Shown here: positions 36,421 to 45,422 of the stretch, one piece after another
Numbering within the stretch: position 1 is the stretch's first letter
Layout of the letters: every line of letters starts with the position of its first letter
Assembly (NCBI RefSeq): GCF_035961655.1
Contig: NZ_CP108393.1
Location: forward strand, 2,046,001-2,110,000
Length of the DNA: 64,000 nucleotides
Direction of reading: 5' to 3'
From: Streptomyces sp. NBC_01317
Lineage (GTDB): Bacteria; Actinomycetota; Actinomycetes; Streptomycetales; Streptomycetaceae
Notes under the pieces: model-generated
The model's input: the letters and a program-made list of their open reading frames with translations, nothing else
Told to the model about the DNA's origin: nothing
The model's database searches: none
Position numbers and translations under genes: made by a program

Positions 36421-36507
36421 GCCGGTCGCGCGGTATGCCGAGAAGGAAGAGTGAACAGGGTGTTTTCGCAGGTCAGCGAGATGACCAGGACTGCGGGGTA
36501 AGCGCAC

Positions 36508-37176
36508 GTGCACATCGTCATCATGGGATGCGGCCGGGTGGGAGCCGCACTCGCGCAGACCCTGGAGCAGCAGGGGCACACGGTCGCCGTCATCGACCAG
36601 GACCCCACAGCCTTCCGCCGTCTCGGCTCCGGTTTCGGGGGCCGCCGGGTCAGCGGCGTCGGATTCGACCAGGACACCCTGCGGGAAGCGGGGATCGAGG
36701 ACGCCGGCGCCTTCGCGGCGGTCAGCAGCGGCGACAACTCGAACATCATCGCGGCGCGCGTGGCCCGGGAGATGTTCGGCATCGAGAACGTCGCGGCCCG
36801 TATCTACGACCCCCGTCGCGCCGAGGTCTACCAGCGCCTGGGCATCCCGACCGTGGCCACGGTCCGCTGGACCGCCGACCAGATGCTGCGACGGCTGCTG
36901 CCGTCCGGCGCGGAGCCGCTGTGGCGGGATCCGAGCGGCGGCGTGCAGCTCGCCGAGGTGCACACGTCGGCGCACTGGATCGGGCACAAGATCAGCACGC
37001 TCCAGGAGGAGACGGGCGTGCGCGTGGCGTTCCTCACCCGGCTGGGCGAGGCCATGCTGCCGACGTCGCAGACGGTGCTCCAGGAGGGCGACCTCGTCCA
37101 CGTGATGATGCGTACGGACGAGATCGAGAAGGTCGAGGCGTCATTCGCCGAGGGCCCGGACGAAGGCGGGAACTGA
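36508..37176 (+). CDS. ceoB: TrkA-type potassium uptake regulator (RCK), CeoB-like
   Basis: A 222-residue protein with a Rossmann NAD-binding TrkA-N domain (HIVIMGCGRVGAALAQTLEQQGHTVAVIDQD), acidic residue at strand 2 end, and a TrkA-C domain in the last ~80 residues. It gates a K+ channel or transporter in response to NAD(H) or nucleotides. GTG 36508 is preceded by GCGGGG. It is immediately followed by a diverged paralogue, the ceoBC arrangement of actinobacteria. No TrkH/KtrB pore gene is in the operon; the divergent APC permease may be the partner. Confidence 0.88.
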   Translation: MHIVIMGCGRVGAALAQTLEQQGHTVAVIDQDPTAFRRLGSGFGGRRVSGVGFDQDTLREAGIEDAGAFAAVSSGDNSNIIAARVAREMFGIENVAARIYDPRRAEVYQRLGIPTVATVRWTADQMLRRLLPSGAEPLWRDPSGGVQLAEVHTSAHWIGHKISTLQEETGVRVAFLTRLGEAMLPTSQTVLQEGDLVHVMMRTDEIEKVEASFAEGPDEGGN

Positions 37177-37850
37177 TGCGCGTCGCGATTGCCGGGGCCG
37201 GGGCGGTGGGCCGTTCCATCGCGGGCGAGCTGCTGGAGAACGGTCACGAGATCCTGTTGATCGACAAGGCACCGACCGCCATCTCGGTGGAGCGGGTGCC
37301 GTTGGCGGAGTGGCTGCTGGCCGATGCCTGTGAGATCACCTCGCTGGACGAGGCCGCGCTGCAACGCTGCAACGTGGTGATCGCCGCGACCGGCGACGAC
37401 AAGGTGAATCTGGTCGTCTCGCTGCTCGCCAAGACCGAGTACGGGGTGCCGCGGGTGGTGGCCCGGGTGAACAACCCCAAGAACGAGTGGCTCTTCAACG
37501 AGTCCTGGGGCGTCGACGTCGCGGTCTCCACGCCGCGTCTGATGTCGGCGCTGGTGGAGGAGGCGGTGAGCGTCGGCGATCTCGTACGGCTGCTGCGTTT
37601 CAGCCACGGGGACGCGAACCTGGTCGAGCTGACGCTGCCGCCGGAGTCCGCGGTGACGGGCACGCAGGTCGGGGACGTGGTCTGGCCCGAGGACACCTCG
37701 CTGGTGACGATCATCCGCGGGACGCGTGTGCTGACGCCGAATCCGGAGGAGACCCTGGAGGCGGGCGACGAGCTGCTGTTCGTGGCGGCGCAGGCGCGCG
37801 AGGAGCAGCTGGAGGATCTGCTGTCGGTGCTCCGCGAGGAGACGGACTAG
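37176..37850 (+). CDS. ceoC: TrkA-type potassium uptake regulator (RCK), CeoC-like
   Basis: A 224-residue paralogue: RVAIAGAGAVGRSIAGELLENGHEILLIDK is the NAD-binding TrkA-N motif, with VARVNNPKNEWLFNESWGVD and a C-terminal TrkA-C half (LVELTLPPESAVTGTQVGDV...GDELLFVAA). The start ATG shares one base with the previous stop (TGATG at 37174-37178), so translation is coupled and a heteromeric RCK assembly with the first protein is likely. A strong terminator follows. Confidence 0.88.
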   Translation: MRVAIAGAGAVGRSIAGELLENGHEILLIDKAPTAISVERVPLAEWLLADACEITSLDEAALQRCNVVIAATGDDKVNLVVSLLAKTEYGVPRVVARVNNPKNEWLFNESWGVDVAVSTPRLMSALVEEAVSVGDLVRLLRFSHGDANLVELTLPPESAVTGTQVGDVVWPEDTSLVTIIRGTRVLTPNPEETLEAGDELLFVAAQAREEQLEDLLSVLREETD

Positions 37851-37875
37851 GGCCTGCCAAAAGACGGGAAGAACG

Positions 37876-37915
37876 GCTTCGGGCGCCGGACCTGTTGCGG
37901 TCCGGCGCCCGAAGC
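37876..37915. terminator. Strong bidirectional terminator
   Basis: A 17-bp perfect stem (GCTTCGGGCGCCGGACC and its complement) with a 6-base loop between the convergent ceoC-like and DUF3159 genes. Confidence 0.85.
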
Positions 37916-37948
37916 GCGTCCTGTACGGAATCCCGTACGGAGCGGGCT

Positions 37949-38734
37949 CTACGCCTCGCGCCGGTGGCTCACCGGGCCGTCCGACGTCCCGGCGGCGGCG
38001 GCCTTGCGGGCCTTCTCGGCCTCCTCCTCCGCCTCCATCTCCGCGAACACGTCGATGGGCGGCGGCGCCTTCGCCAGGAAGACCCAGGTCAGCCAGACCG
38101 CCAGCAGGAACGGCGGGATCTTGAGCGCCACCAGGACCCAGCCGAGCTGCGCCGTGTCCGCCCACCAGTACAGCGGGAAGAGGATCGCGCACTTGGCCAG
38201 CAGGATCAGGCCCCACGCCCAGCTGGCCTTCGCATAGGCCTTCTTGCGGCCGGGGTTACGGGTGCGCCAGGAGAGGTTCTCCTTGAAGACCGGGCCCAGG
38301 ATCAGCCCGATCAGCGGCACCCCGGCGGCGGCGGTCGCCAGATACGCGACGGCCAGGCCCAGCGTGTAGAGCATGCCCGGCAGGTAGAAGTCCTTGGCGT
38401 TGCCGGTCATCATCGCGAAGACGACACCGAAGGCGACGCCGAAGACCCCGCTGAACGCGTGCTTGACCGTGTCGCGGCGGACCAGCCGGACGACCAGGAG
38501 CACCAGCGAGACCCCCACGGCGGCGATCGCCGACGTGTGCAGGTCCTTGTTGATCGTGAAGATCGTGACGAAGAGCAGTCCGGGGAGGACCGTCTCCACC
38601 ATGCCGCGCAGGCCGCCGAAGGCCTCGAAAAGCGCCGCCTCGGTGACGGCCTTCGCGTCGGCCGCCTGCTGCTCCGCCGTGGCGGGAGAGGCGGGTGGGG
38701 CTGTCGAGGCGGCGGGCTTGTCGAGTGACGTCAC
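37949..38734 (-). CDS. DUF3159 membrane protein
   Basis: A 261-residue protein with an Ala/Thr-rich N-terminus and about five hydrophobic helices (VLPGLLFVTIFTI, AAVGVSLVLLVVRLV, AYLATAAAGVPLIGLILGPVF, WGLILLAKCAILFPLYWW, FLLAVWLTWVF). Ends with a charged cytosolic tail. Matches DUF3159, a conserved actinobacterial membrane family of unknown function. The GTG at 38734 has AGGAG upstream. Three bases downstream of the OB-fold gene, hence co-transcribed. Confidence 0.85.
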   Translation of the reverse strand: MTSLDKPAASTAPPASPATAEQQAADAKAVTEAALFEAFGGLRGMVETVLPGLLFVTIFTINKDLHTSAIAAVGVSLVLLVVRLVRRDTVKHAFSGVFGVAFGVVFAMMTGNAKDFYLPGMLYTLGLAVAYLATAAAGVPLIGLILGPVFKENLSWRTRNPGRKKAYAKASWAWGLILLAKCAILFPLYWWADTAQLGWVLVALKIPPFLLAVWLTWVFLAKAPPPIDVFAEMEAEEEAEKARKAAAAGTSDGPVSHRREA

Positions 38735-38737
38735 CGG

Positions 38738-39124
38738 CTACTCCTGTCCGAGCGGTCGGATTTCGTATTTGGGATTGAACAGCACCCGCCGGCCGTGGCT
38801 CATGGAGATCCGGCCGGAGGCGATCAGCTTGCGGCCCGGCTCTATGCCCACGATGGAGCGCCGGCCCAGCCACACGACGTCCAGCGGCGCGGTGCCGTCG
38901 AACAGCTCCGCCTCCAGAGCGGGGACTCCCGCCCGTGGACGCAGGGTGACCGTCCGCAACGTACCAGCCACCCGGACGATCTGGCGGTCGCTGCACTCGG
39001 AGATCCGGGTGCAGCCCGACGCCTGCGTGTCCTCCCGCAGCTCCTCGGACTCCAGATCCTCCTGGGAGCTGGACAGCCGTTCGAGCATCCGGCGGAAGCG
39101 GCCGCTCGGCTTCTCAGCACTCAT
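38738..39124 (-). CDS. OB-fold nucleic-acid-binding domain protein
   Basis: A 128-residue protein with FRRMLERLSSSQEDLESEELRED at the N-terminus and a beta-rich OB-fold (VRVAGTLRTVTLRPRAGVPALEAELFDGTAPLDVVWLGRRSIVGI). The family is conserved in Streptomyces beside DUF3159, with no assigned role. ATG 39124 is the conserved start, though its AAGG is close to the codon; a GTG/ATG further upstream would add an unlikely leader. Confidence 0.82.
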   Translation of the reverse strand: MSAEKPSGRFRRMLERLSSSQEDLESEELREDTQASGCTRISECSDRQIVRVAGTLRTVTLRPRAGVPALEAELFDGTAPLDVVWLGRRSIVGIEPGRKLIASGRISMSHGRRVLFNPKYEIRPLGQE

Positions 39125-39239
39125 ACCTTGAGGGTACCGGGCCCCGGGCTCGGCGTTCGCGGGTCCCGCACCGGGTTTTCGAACCGAGATTCGAACCATG
39201 ACACGCCCATCCCGTCCTCCCGTCGGCCGAACACTCGCA

Positions 39240-39929
39240 TCAACGTTCGAAGCGGTAGCCCATGCCGGGTTCGGTGACGAAGTGCCGCGGGTGCGAGGGA
39301 TCCGTCTCCAGCTTCCGGCGCAGCTGGGCCATGTAGACCCGCAGATAGTTGGTCTCCGTGCCGTACGAGGGCCCCCAGACCTCCTGGAGGAGCTGTTTCT
39401 GGCTCACGAGCCGGCCCGTGTTCCGTACGAGGACCTCCAGCAGGTGCCATTCGGTGGGCGTGAGCCGTACGTCCCGTCCCTCGCGGTGCACCTTCTTCGC
39501 GGCCAGGTCGACGGTGAAGCCCTCCGTCTCGACCAGCGCCACCCCCTCGTCGCCGTCCCCGCCGACCGGTTCCGCGCGCCGGACCGCGGCGCGCAGCCGG
39601 GCCAGCAGCTCGTCCATGCCGAAGGGCTTGGTGACGTAGTCGTCGGCGCCCGCGTCGAGCGCCTCCACCTTCTCGTCGGAGGTGTGGCGAGCGGAGAGCA
39701 CGAGGATCGGGACACGGGTCCAGCCGCGCAGGCCCTTGATCACCTCGACGCCGTCCATGTCCGGCAGCCCGAGGTCGAGGACGACGACGTCGGGGTGGCG
39801 GGCGGCGGCGAGTTCGAGGGCTCCGGCCCCGTCGGCCGCCGCGTCCACCTCGTACTTGCGCGCCTTGAGGTTGATCACGAGGGCGCGCACGATCTGCGGC
39901 TCGTCGTCGACCACGAGCACCCGGGTCAT
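39240..39929 (-). CDS. kdpE: KdpE response regulator
   Basis: A 229-residue OmpR-type regulator: receiver domain with acidic pocket VDDEP, phospho-acceptor in VVLDLGLPDMDG, the conserved Lys in YVTKPFGMDEL, and a winged-helix C-terminus (RLTPTEWHLLEVLVRN...TNYLRVYMAQLRRKLE). Activated by KdpD under K+ limitation or osmotic stress to turn on kdpFABC. ATG 39929 has AAAGG upstream; ATG 39959 overlaps the kdpD stop (ATGA) and is an alternative coupled start. Last gene of the kdp cluster. Confidence 0.95.
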   Translation of the reverse strand: MTRVLVVDDEPQIVRALVINLKARKYEVDAAADGAGALELAAARHPDVVVLDLGLPDMDGVEVIKGLRGWTRVPILVLSARHTSDEKVEALDAGADDYVTKPFGMDELLARLRAAVRRAEPVGGDGDEGVALVETEGFTVDLAAKKVHREGRDVRLTPTEWHLLEVLVRNTGRLVSQKQLLQEVWGPSYGTETNYLRVYMAQLRRKLETDPSHPRHFVTEPGMGYRFER

Positions 39930-39955
39930 AGGGGTCTGCCTTTCTGCGGGCCCGG

Positions 39956-42499
39956 TCATGAGCTGACGCGGGCGGGTTGTCCCGAGGGGGCCGGCGCGGG
40001 TCCGGGAGCCGCTCGGAGCGTGAGGACCATGGTCATGCCGCCGCCGGGGGTGTCCTCGGCGGCGAGGGTGCCGCCCATGGCCTCGGCGAAGCCGCGGGCG
40101 ACCGCCAGGCCGAGGCCGACCCCGGCGCCGCGCGGGGCGTCGCCATGGCGCTGGAAGGGTTCGAAGATGCGGTCCTTGGCATCGTCGGGGACACCGGGGC
40201 CGCTGTCCACGACGCGCACCTCGACGCGCGAGCCGAGGGTGCTGGCCGCGACGACGACGGGCTGTCCGTACGGGCTGTACTTGACGGCGTTCTCCACGAT
40301 GTTGGCGACCGCGCGCTCCAGGAGGCCGGGGTCGACGGCGACCATGGGCAGCGATTCGGGGACGTCCAGGACGACGCTGCCGTCGGGGACACCGCCCAGC
40401 GCCATCGGGACGACCTCGTCGAGGTCTATCTCGCGGATCAGGGGGGTGACGGTTCCCGTCTGGAGCCGGGACATGTCCAGCAGGTTCCCCACCAGGTGGT
40501 CCAGCCGGTCGGCGCCGTCCTCGATGCCTTCCAGCAGCTCGGCCCGGTCCTCCTCGGACCACTCCACGTCGTCGGAGCGCAGGGAGGTGACCGACGCCTT
40601 GATCCCGGCCAGCGGGGTCCGCAGGTCGTGGCTGACCGCCGCTAGCAGCGCCGTACGAATCCGGTTGCCCTCCGCCAGCGCCCGCGCGTGCTCCGCCTCC
40701 CCCACCAGCCGCTGCCGGTCCAGCACCACCGCCGCCTGCGCCGCGAAGGCCGCCAGGACCCGGCGGTCCTCCGCCGGCAGCACCCGCCCCGACAGCGCCA
40801 GCGCCATGTGATCCCCCACCGGCATGTCCACGTCGGCCGCCTCGGGGCGGTCCACGGGCGCGGGCCCCACACTGCCCGCGCGAGTCCAGGGCTCGACGTC
40901 CCCGCCGCGCTCCAGGAGGGCCACCGACTCCATGGCGAAGGTCTCCCGTACCCGCTCCAGCAACGCGTCGAGCGTCGTCTCCCCGCGCAGGACACTGCCC
41001 GCGAGGAACGACAGGATCTCGGACTCCGCCCGCAACCGGGCGGCCTGGTGCGTACGGCGGGCCGCCAGGTCCACCACCGACGCGACGGCCACGGCGACCG
41101 CGAAGAAGATCGTGATGGCGACGAGGTTCTTGGGGTCCTGGATCGTAAGGGTGTGGGTGGGCGGGGTGAAGTAGAAGTTCAGCAGCAGGGTGCTCACGGC
41201 GGCCGAGGCGAGGGCCGGCCGCAGCCCGCCGAGCAGCGCGGACAGCACCGTCAGGAACAGGAAGAGCAGGACGTCGTTGGCGAGTCCGAGCGTGTCGTGC
41301 AGGGCCGTGAGCAGGAGGGAGAGCAGGACGGGCGCGACCACCCCGACCAGCCAGCCCCAGATGATCCGCTGGCGGCCCAGGCGCGCGCCGCGCGCCACCG
41401 GCAGGCCGCGCCCCTTGGCCACTTCCTCGTGCGTGACGATGTGGACGTCGAGGTCGGGGCCCGACTCCCGGGCGACGGTCGTGCCGACGCCGGGACCGAA
41501 GACGTACTGCCACGTCTTGCGGCGGCTGGAGCCCAGCACGATCTGGGTGGCGTTGACGCCCCGGGCGAATTCGAGCAGCGCGGAGGGGATGTCGTCGCCG
41601 ATGACGTGGTGGAAGGTGCCGCCGAGGTCTTCCACCAGGGTGCGCTGGACGGTGAGTTCCTTGGGCGACACGGCGGTGAGGCCGTCGCTGCGCGCTATGT
41701 AGACGGCGAGCACCTCGCCACCCGCGCCCTTCTCGGCGAGGCGGGCCGCGCGGCGGATGAGCGTACGGCCCTCGGGCCCGCCGGTCACGCCCACGACGAT
41801 GCGTTCGCGGGCCTGCCAGGTGGAGCGGATGTTGTGCTCGCCCCGGTACTCCTGGAGGTATTCGTCCACCCGGTCGGCGACCCAGAGCAGCGCCAGCTCA
41901 CGCAGCGCGGTCAGGTTCCCGGGCCGGAAGTAGTGGGAGAGGGCCGCGTCGACCTTGTCGGGTTTGTACACGTTCCCGTGGGCCATGCGGCGGCGCAGCG
42001 CCTGCGGGGACATGTCGACCAGCTCGATCTGGTCGGCCCGCCGCACCACCTCGTCCGGTACGGTCTCCCGCTGCCGTACGCCCGTTATGGACTCGACCAC
42101 GTCACCGAGTGATTCGAGGTGCTGGATGTTGACGGTGGAGACGACGTCGATGCCGGCCCTGAGCAGTTCCTCGATGTCCTGCCAGCGTTTTTCGTTGCGG
42201 GAGCCGGGGACGTTCGTATGGGCCATCTCGTCCACGAGCGCGACGGAGGGGTGGCGGGCCAGGACGGCGTCCACGTCCATCTCGGTGAACAGCGTCTCCC
42301 GGTACTGCAGCTCCCGGCGCGGTACCTCTTCGAGGCCGTGCAGCATGACTTCCGTACGGGACCGGCCGTGGTGCTCGACGAAGCCGACGACGCAGTCCGT
42401 ACCGCGCTCGACCCTGCGGTGGGCCTCGGAGAGCATCGCGTACGTCTTGCCGACCCCGGGCGCCGCACCCAGATAGATCCTCAGCTTGCCGCGTCCCAT
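39956..42499 (-). CDS. kdpD: KdpD sensor histidine kinase
   Basis: An 847-residue protein. The N-terminal KdpD domain has a Walker A-like GAAPGVGKT (about residues 11-19) and VDEMAHTN, followed by a Usp-like domain (RIVVGVTGGPEGRTLIRRAARLA). Then come four transmembrane helices (IIWGWLVGVVAPVLLSLLL, DVLLFLFLTVLSALLGGL, AVSTLLLNFYF, LVAITIFFAVAVAVASVV), a GAF-like region, the dimerisation box VSHDLRTPLAG and ATPase boxes NIVENAVKYSP, DSGPGV and GVGLGLAVARG. It senses K+ availability and phosphorylates KdpE. Full length for the family. Confidence 0.96.
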   Translation of the reverse strand: MGRGKLRIYLGAAPGVGKTYAMLSEAHRRVERGTDCVVGFVEHHGRSRTEVMLHGLEEVPRRELQYRETLFTEMDVDAVLARHPSVALVDEMAHTNVPGSRNEKRWQDIEELLRAGIDVVSTVNIQHLESLGDVVESITGVRQRETVPDEVVRRADQIELVDMSPQALRRRMAHGNVYKPDKVDAALSHYFRPGNLTALRELALLWVADRVDEYLQEYRGEHNIRSTWQARERIVVGVTGGPEGRTLIRRAARLAEKGAGGEVLAVYIARSDGLTAVSPKELTVQRTLVEDLGGTFHHVIGDDIPSALLEFARGVNATQIVLGSSRRKTWQYVFGPGVGTTVARESGPDLDVHIVTHEEVAKGRGLPVARGARLGRQRIIWGWLVGVVAPVLLSLLLTALHDTLGLANDVLLFLFLTVLSALLGGLRPALASAAVSTLLLNFYFTPPTHTLTIQDPKNLVAITIFFAVAVAVASVVDLAARRTHQAARLRAESEILSFLAGSVLRGETTLDALLERVRETFAMESVALLERGGDVEPWTRAGSVGPAPVDRPEAADVDMPVGDHMALALSGRVLPAEDRRVLAAFAAQAAVVLDRQRLVGEAEHARALAEGNRIRTALLAAVSHDLRTPLAGIKASVTSLRSDDVEWSEEDRAELLEGIEDGADRLDHLVGNLLDMSRLQTGTVTPLIREIDLDEVVPMALGGVPDGSVVLDVPESLPMVAVDPGLLERAVANIVENAVKYSPYGQPVVVAASTLGSRVEVRVVDSGPGVPDDAKDRIFEPFQRHGDAPRGAGVGLGLAVARGFAEAMGGTLAAEDTPGGGMTMVLTLRAAPGPAPAPSGQPARVSS

Positions 42500-42532
42500 G
42501 GCCCCATTGTCGTCTTCCGTACGCTCCGGCGC

Positions 42533-42564
42533 GTCCGGCCCGCGGTGGTCGCCGCGGGCCGGAC
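42533..42564 (-). terminator. Hairpin between kdpC and kdpD
   Basis: A perfect 13-bp stem (GTCCGGCCCGCGG and its complement) with loop TGGTCG in the 89-base gap. It could terminate most kdpFABC transcripts or attenuate readthrough into kdpDE. Confidence 0.7.
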
Positions 42565-42588
42565 GGTCCTGAGGATGTGCTGGCGCGG

Positions 42589-43260
42589 TCAGCCGGCCAG
42601 TTCTTTCAGGGCGGTGTTGAGGGCGAGGACGTTCACCGTGGGTTCGCCGATGAAGCCGAGCGTGCGCCCGTCGGTGTGGTCCTCGACCAGCCGGCCGACC
42701 TGTTCGGCGGTGAGGTGGTTGCGCTCCGCCACCCGGTTCACCTGGAGCCGGGCGTAAGCCGGTGAGATGTCCGGGTCGAGGCCCGAGCCCGAGGAGGTCA
42801 CCGCGTCGGGCGGCACCTCGGAGGGCTTGACCGGGTGGCCGGGGACGGAGTTGTCCTTCACCACGGCGGCCTTGGCGTCCTTGACCCACTGGATCAGCTC
42901 TTCGTTGTCGCCGGACCGGTTGGTCGCCCCGGAGAGGATCAGCTTGTACTGGGTGTTGACCGAGTTGCCGCCCAGGCCGTTGGAGGGGCGCGGCTGGAAC
43001 CACTTGAGGTCCGGCGCGGGGGTCTCCTGGCCCTTCTTCAGCGGCAGGTCGTAGCGCTGTCCGATGAGGGAGGAGCCGACGACCCGGCCGTCCGAGGTCA
43101 CCTCCGAGCCGTTCGCCCGGTGGGGGAAGAGGCCCTGGGCGACGCCGGTGACGGCCAGCGGGTAGAGCACCCCGCACAGGACGGTGAGGACGATGAGGGC
43201 GCGCAGGGCGGCCCCGAGGAGCCGTGCGCCGCCGCTTGCGGAGCTGTTCATGAGAGACAT
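42589..43260 (-). CDS. kdpC: KdpC, potassium-transporting ATPase subunit C
   Basis: A 223-residue subunit with a single N-terminal membrane helix (LRALIVLTVLCGVLYPLAVTGVAQ) and the external domain with DLKWFQPRPSNGLGGNS and GSGLDPDISPAYARLQVNRVA, typical of KdpC. It stabilises the KdpFABC complex and assists K+ loading. The start is ambiguous: GTG 43269 overlaps the kdpB stop, ATG 43260 has GGTGA upstream, ATG 43251 is also possible. Same operon. Confidence 0.95.
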   Translation of the reverse strand: MSLMNSSASGGARLLGAALRALIVLTVLCGVLYPLAVTGVAQGLFPHRANGSEVTSDGRVVGSSLIGQRYDLPLKKGQETPAPDLKWFQPRPSNGLGGNSVNTQYKLILSGATNRSGDNEELIQWVKDAKAAVVKDNSVPGHPVKPSEVPPDAVTSSGSGLDPDISPAYARLQVNRVAERNHLTAEQVGRLVEDHTDGRTLGFIGEPTVNVLALNTALKELAG

Positions 43261-43265
43261 GCCGT

Positions 43266-45422
43266 TCACCCGATGCCGGGGATGAGGGAGAGGAGCAGGT
43301 CGATGATCTTGATCCCGGCGAACGGGGCGATCAGCCCGCCGAGGCCGTAGATCCCCAGGTTTCTCCTGAGCATCCGGTCGGCGCTCGTCGGCCGGTAGCG
43401 CACGCCCCGCAGGGCGAGCGGCACCAGCGCCACGATGACCAGCGCGTTGAAGACGACGGCGGAGAGGATCGCGGACTCGGGCGAGGACAGGTCCATGATG
43501 TTGAGCCGGTCCAGGCTGGGGTAGGCGACCGCGAACATCGCGGGGATGATCGCGAAGTACTTCGCGACGTCGTTGGCGATGGAGAAGGTCGTGAGCGCGC
43601 CGCGCGTGATGAGCAGCTGCTTGCCGATCTCCACGATCTCGATGAGCTTGGTGGGGTTGGAGTCCAGGTCCACCATGTTCCCGGCCTCCTTGGCGGCCGA
43701 GGTGCCCGTGTTCATCGCCACGCCCACGTCCGCCTGCGCCAGCGCCGGGGCGTCGTTGGTGCCGTCGCCGGTCATGGCGACGAGCTTGCCGCCGGCCTGT
43801 TCCCGCTTGATGAGGGCCATCTTGTCCTCGGGGGTGGCCTCGGCGAGGAAGTCGTCGACGCCGGCCTCCTCCGCGATGGCCCGTGCGGTGAGGGGGTTGT
43901 CGCCCGTGATCATGACGGTTTTGATGCCCATACGGCGCAGCTCGGCGAATCGTTCCCGCATGCCCTCCTTGACGACGTCCTTGAGGTGGATCACCCCGAG
44001 GACCCGGGCTCCCGTGCCGTCCTCCACGGCGACCAGCAGCGGGGTGCCGCCGGCCGTGGAGATCCGCTCGGTGAGCGTCCTGGCCTCCGTGGAGGCACGC
44101 CCGCCGCTCTGCTCGACCCAGGCGACGACCGAGCCGGTCGCGCCCTTGCGGATACGGCGGGTGGCGCCGTGCTCCGTGAGGTCGACGCCGGACATCCGGG
44201 TCTGGGCGGTGAACGCGACCCACTCGGCGCCGGCCAGTTCGCCCCGGCCGCGCTCGCGGAGCCCGTACCGCTCCTTGGCGAGGACGACCACGGACCGGCC
44301 CTCGGGGGTCTCGTCGGCCAGCGAGGAGAGCTGGGCGGCGTCCGCGAGTTCGGCGGCGGTCACCCCGGCGACCGGGACGAACTCGGCGGCCTGGCGGTTG
44401 CCGAGGGTGATCGTGCCGGTCTTGTCCAGCAGGAGCGTGGAGACGTCCCCCGCGGCCTCGACGGCCCGGCCCGACATGGCGAGCACGTTGCGCTGCACCA
44501 GCCGGTCCATGCCCGCGATGCCGATCGCCGAGAGCAGGGCGCCGATGGTCGTCGGGATGAGGCAGACCAGTAGGGCGGTCAGCACGATCAGGGACTGTCC
44601 CGCGCCCGCGTAGACGGCGAACGGCTGGAGGGTGACGACGGCGATCAGGAAGACGATCGTGAGGGACGCGAGCAGGATGTTCAGCGCGATCTCGTTGGGC
44701 GTCTTCTGCCGGGCCGCGCCCTCGACCAGCTTGATCATGCGGTCGATGAAGGTCTCGCCGGGCTTTGTCGTGATCTTGATGACGACCCGGTCGGAGAGGA
44801 CCTTCGTACCGCCGGTGACGGCCGAGCGGTCGCCCCCGGACTCGCGGATGACGGGCGCGGACTCACCGGTGATGGCGGACTCGTCCACGGAGGCGACGCC
44901 CGCGACGACGTCCCCGTCGCCGGGGATGATGTCCCCGGCCTCGCAGACGACCAGGTCGCCGATGCGCAGCTCGGTGCCGGGCACCCGCTCCTCGGCGCGG
45001 CTCGCGGGGTTCTTCTCCACGAGCCTGCGGGCGACGGTCTCGGTCTTGGCCCGGCGCAGGGTGTCCGCCTGCGCCTTGCCGCGCCCCTCGGCGACGGCCT
45101 CCGCCAGGTTGGCGAAGATCGTGGTCAGCCAGAGCCAGGCGGCGATGGCCCAGCCGAACCAGTCCCCGGGGTGGGTGAGGGCCAGGACGGTGGTGAGGAC
45201 GGAGCCGATCTCGACCACGAACATCACCGGTGACTTGACCATCACCCTCGGGTCGAGCTTGCGCAGCGCCTCGGGGAAGGACGTGATCAGCTGCTTGGGA
45301 TCGAACAGACCCCCGCCGACGCGGCCGTCCCCCGGGCCGTGGCCGCCGGGTATGTCGCTGTGCGGCGCACGGGTCGGAGTGACAGTGGACATCGGATCCT
45401 CGTGCTCGGGACGGACGCTCAT
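43266..45422 (-). CDS. kdpB: KdpB, P-type ATPase subunit of the K+ pump
   Basis: A 718-residue P-type ATPase. Phosphorylation motif [14 protein letters not shown] in the actuator domain, GDGTNDAP and the KdpB-specific helices are present. It hydrolyses ATP to drive K+ through KdpA. The ATG at 45422 overlaps the kdpA stop (ATGA) and is preceded by GAGGGG; ATG 45392, with GAGGAT, is an alternative that trims ten residues. Confidence 0.97.
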   Translation of the reverse strand: MSVRPEHEDPMSTVTPTRAPHSDIPGGHGPGDGRVGGGLFDPKQLITSFPEALRKLDPRVMVKSPVMFVVEIGSVLTTVLALTHPGDWFGWAIAAWLWLTTIFANLAEAVAEGRGKAQADTLRRAKTETVARRLVEKNPASRAEERVPGTELRIGDLVVCEAGDIIPGDGDVVAGVASVDESAITGESAPVIRESGGDRSAVTGGTKVLSDRVVIKITTKPGETFIDRMIKLVEGAARQKTPNEIALNILLASLTIVFLIAVVTLQPFAVYAGAGQSLIVLTALLVCLIPTTIGALLSAIGIAGMDRLVQRNVLAMSGRAVEAAGDVSTLLLDKTGTITLGNRQAAEFVPVAGVTAAELADAAQLSSLADETPEGRSVVVLAKERYGLRERGRGELAGAEWVAFTAQTRMSGVDLTEHGATRRIRKGATGSVVAWVEQSGGRASTEARTLTERISTAGGTPLLVAVEDGTGARVLGVIHLKDVVKEGMRERFAELRRMGIKTVMITGDNPLTARAIAEEAGVDDFLAEATPEDKMALIKREQAGGKLVAMTGDGTNDAPALAQADVGVAMNTGTSAAKEAGNMVDLDSNPTKLIEIVEIGKQLLITRGALTTFSIANDVAKYFAIIPAMFAVAYPSLDRLNIMDLSSPESAILSAVVFNALVIVALVPLALRGVRYRPTSADRMLRRNLGIYGLGGLIAPFAGIKIIDLLLSLIPGIG

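Noticed and set aside
39170..39250. Repeated GGTTCGAA strings resembling a tRNA T-arm on the minus strand
   Set aside because: No acceptor, D-arm or anticodon stem can be built around them; they are short repeats before kdpE's 3' end.
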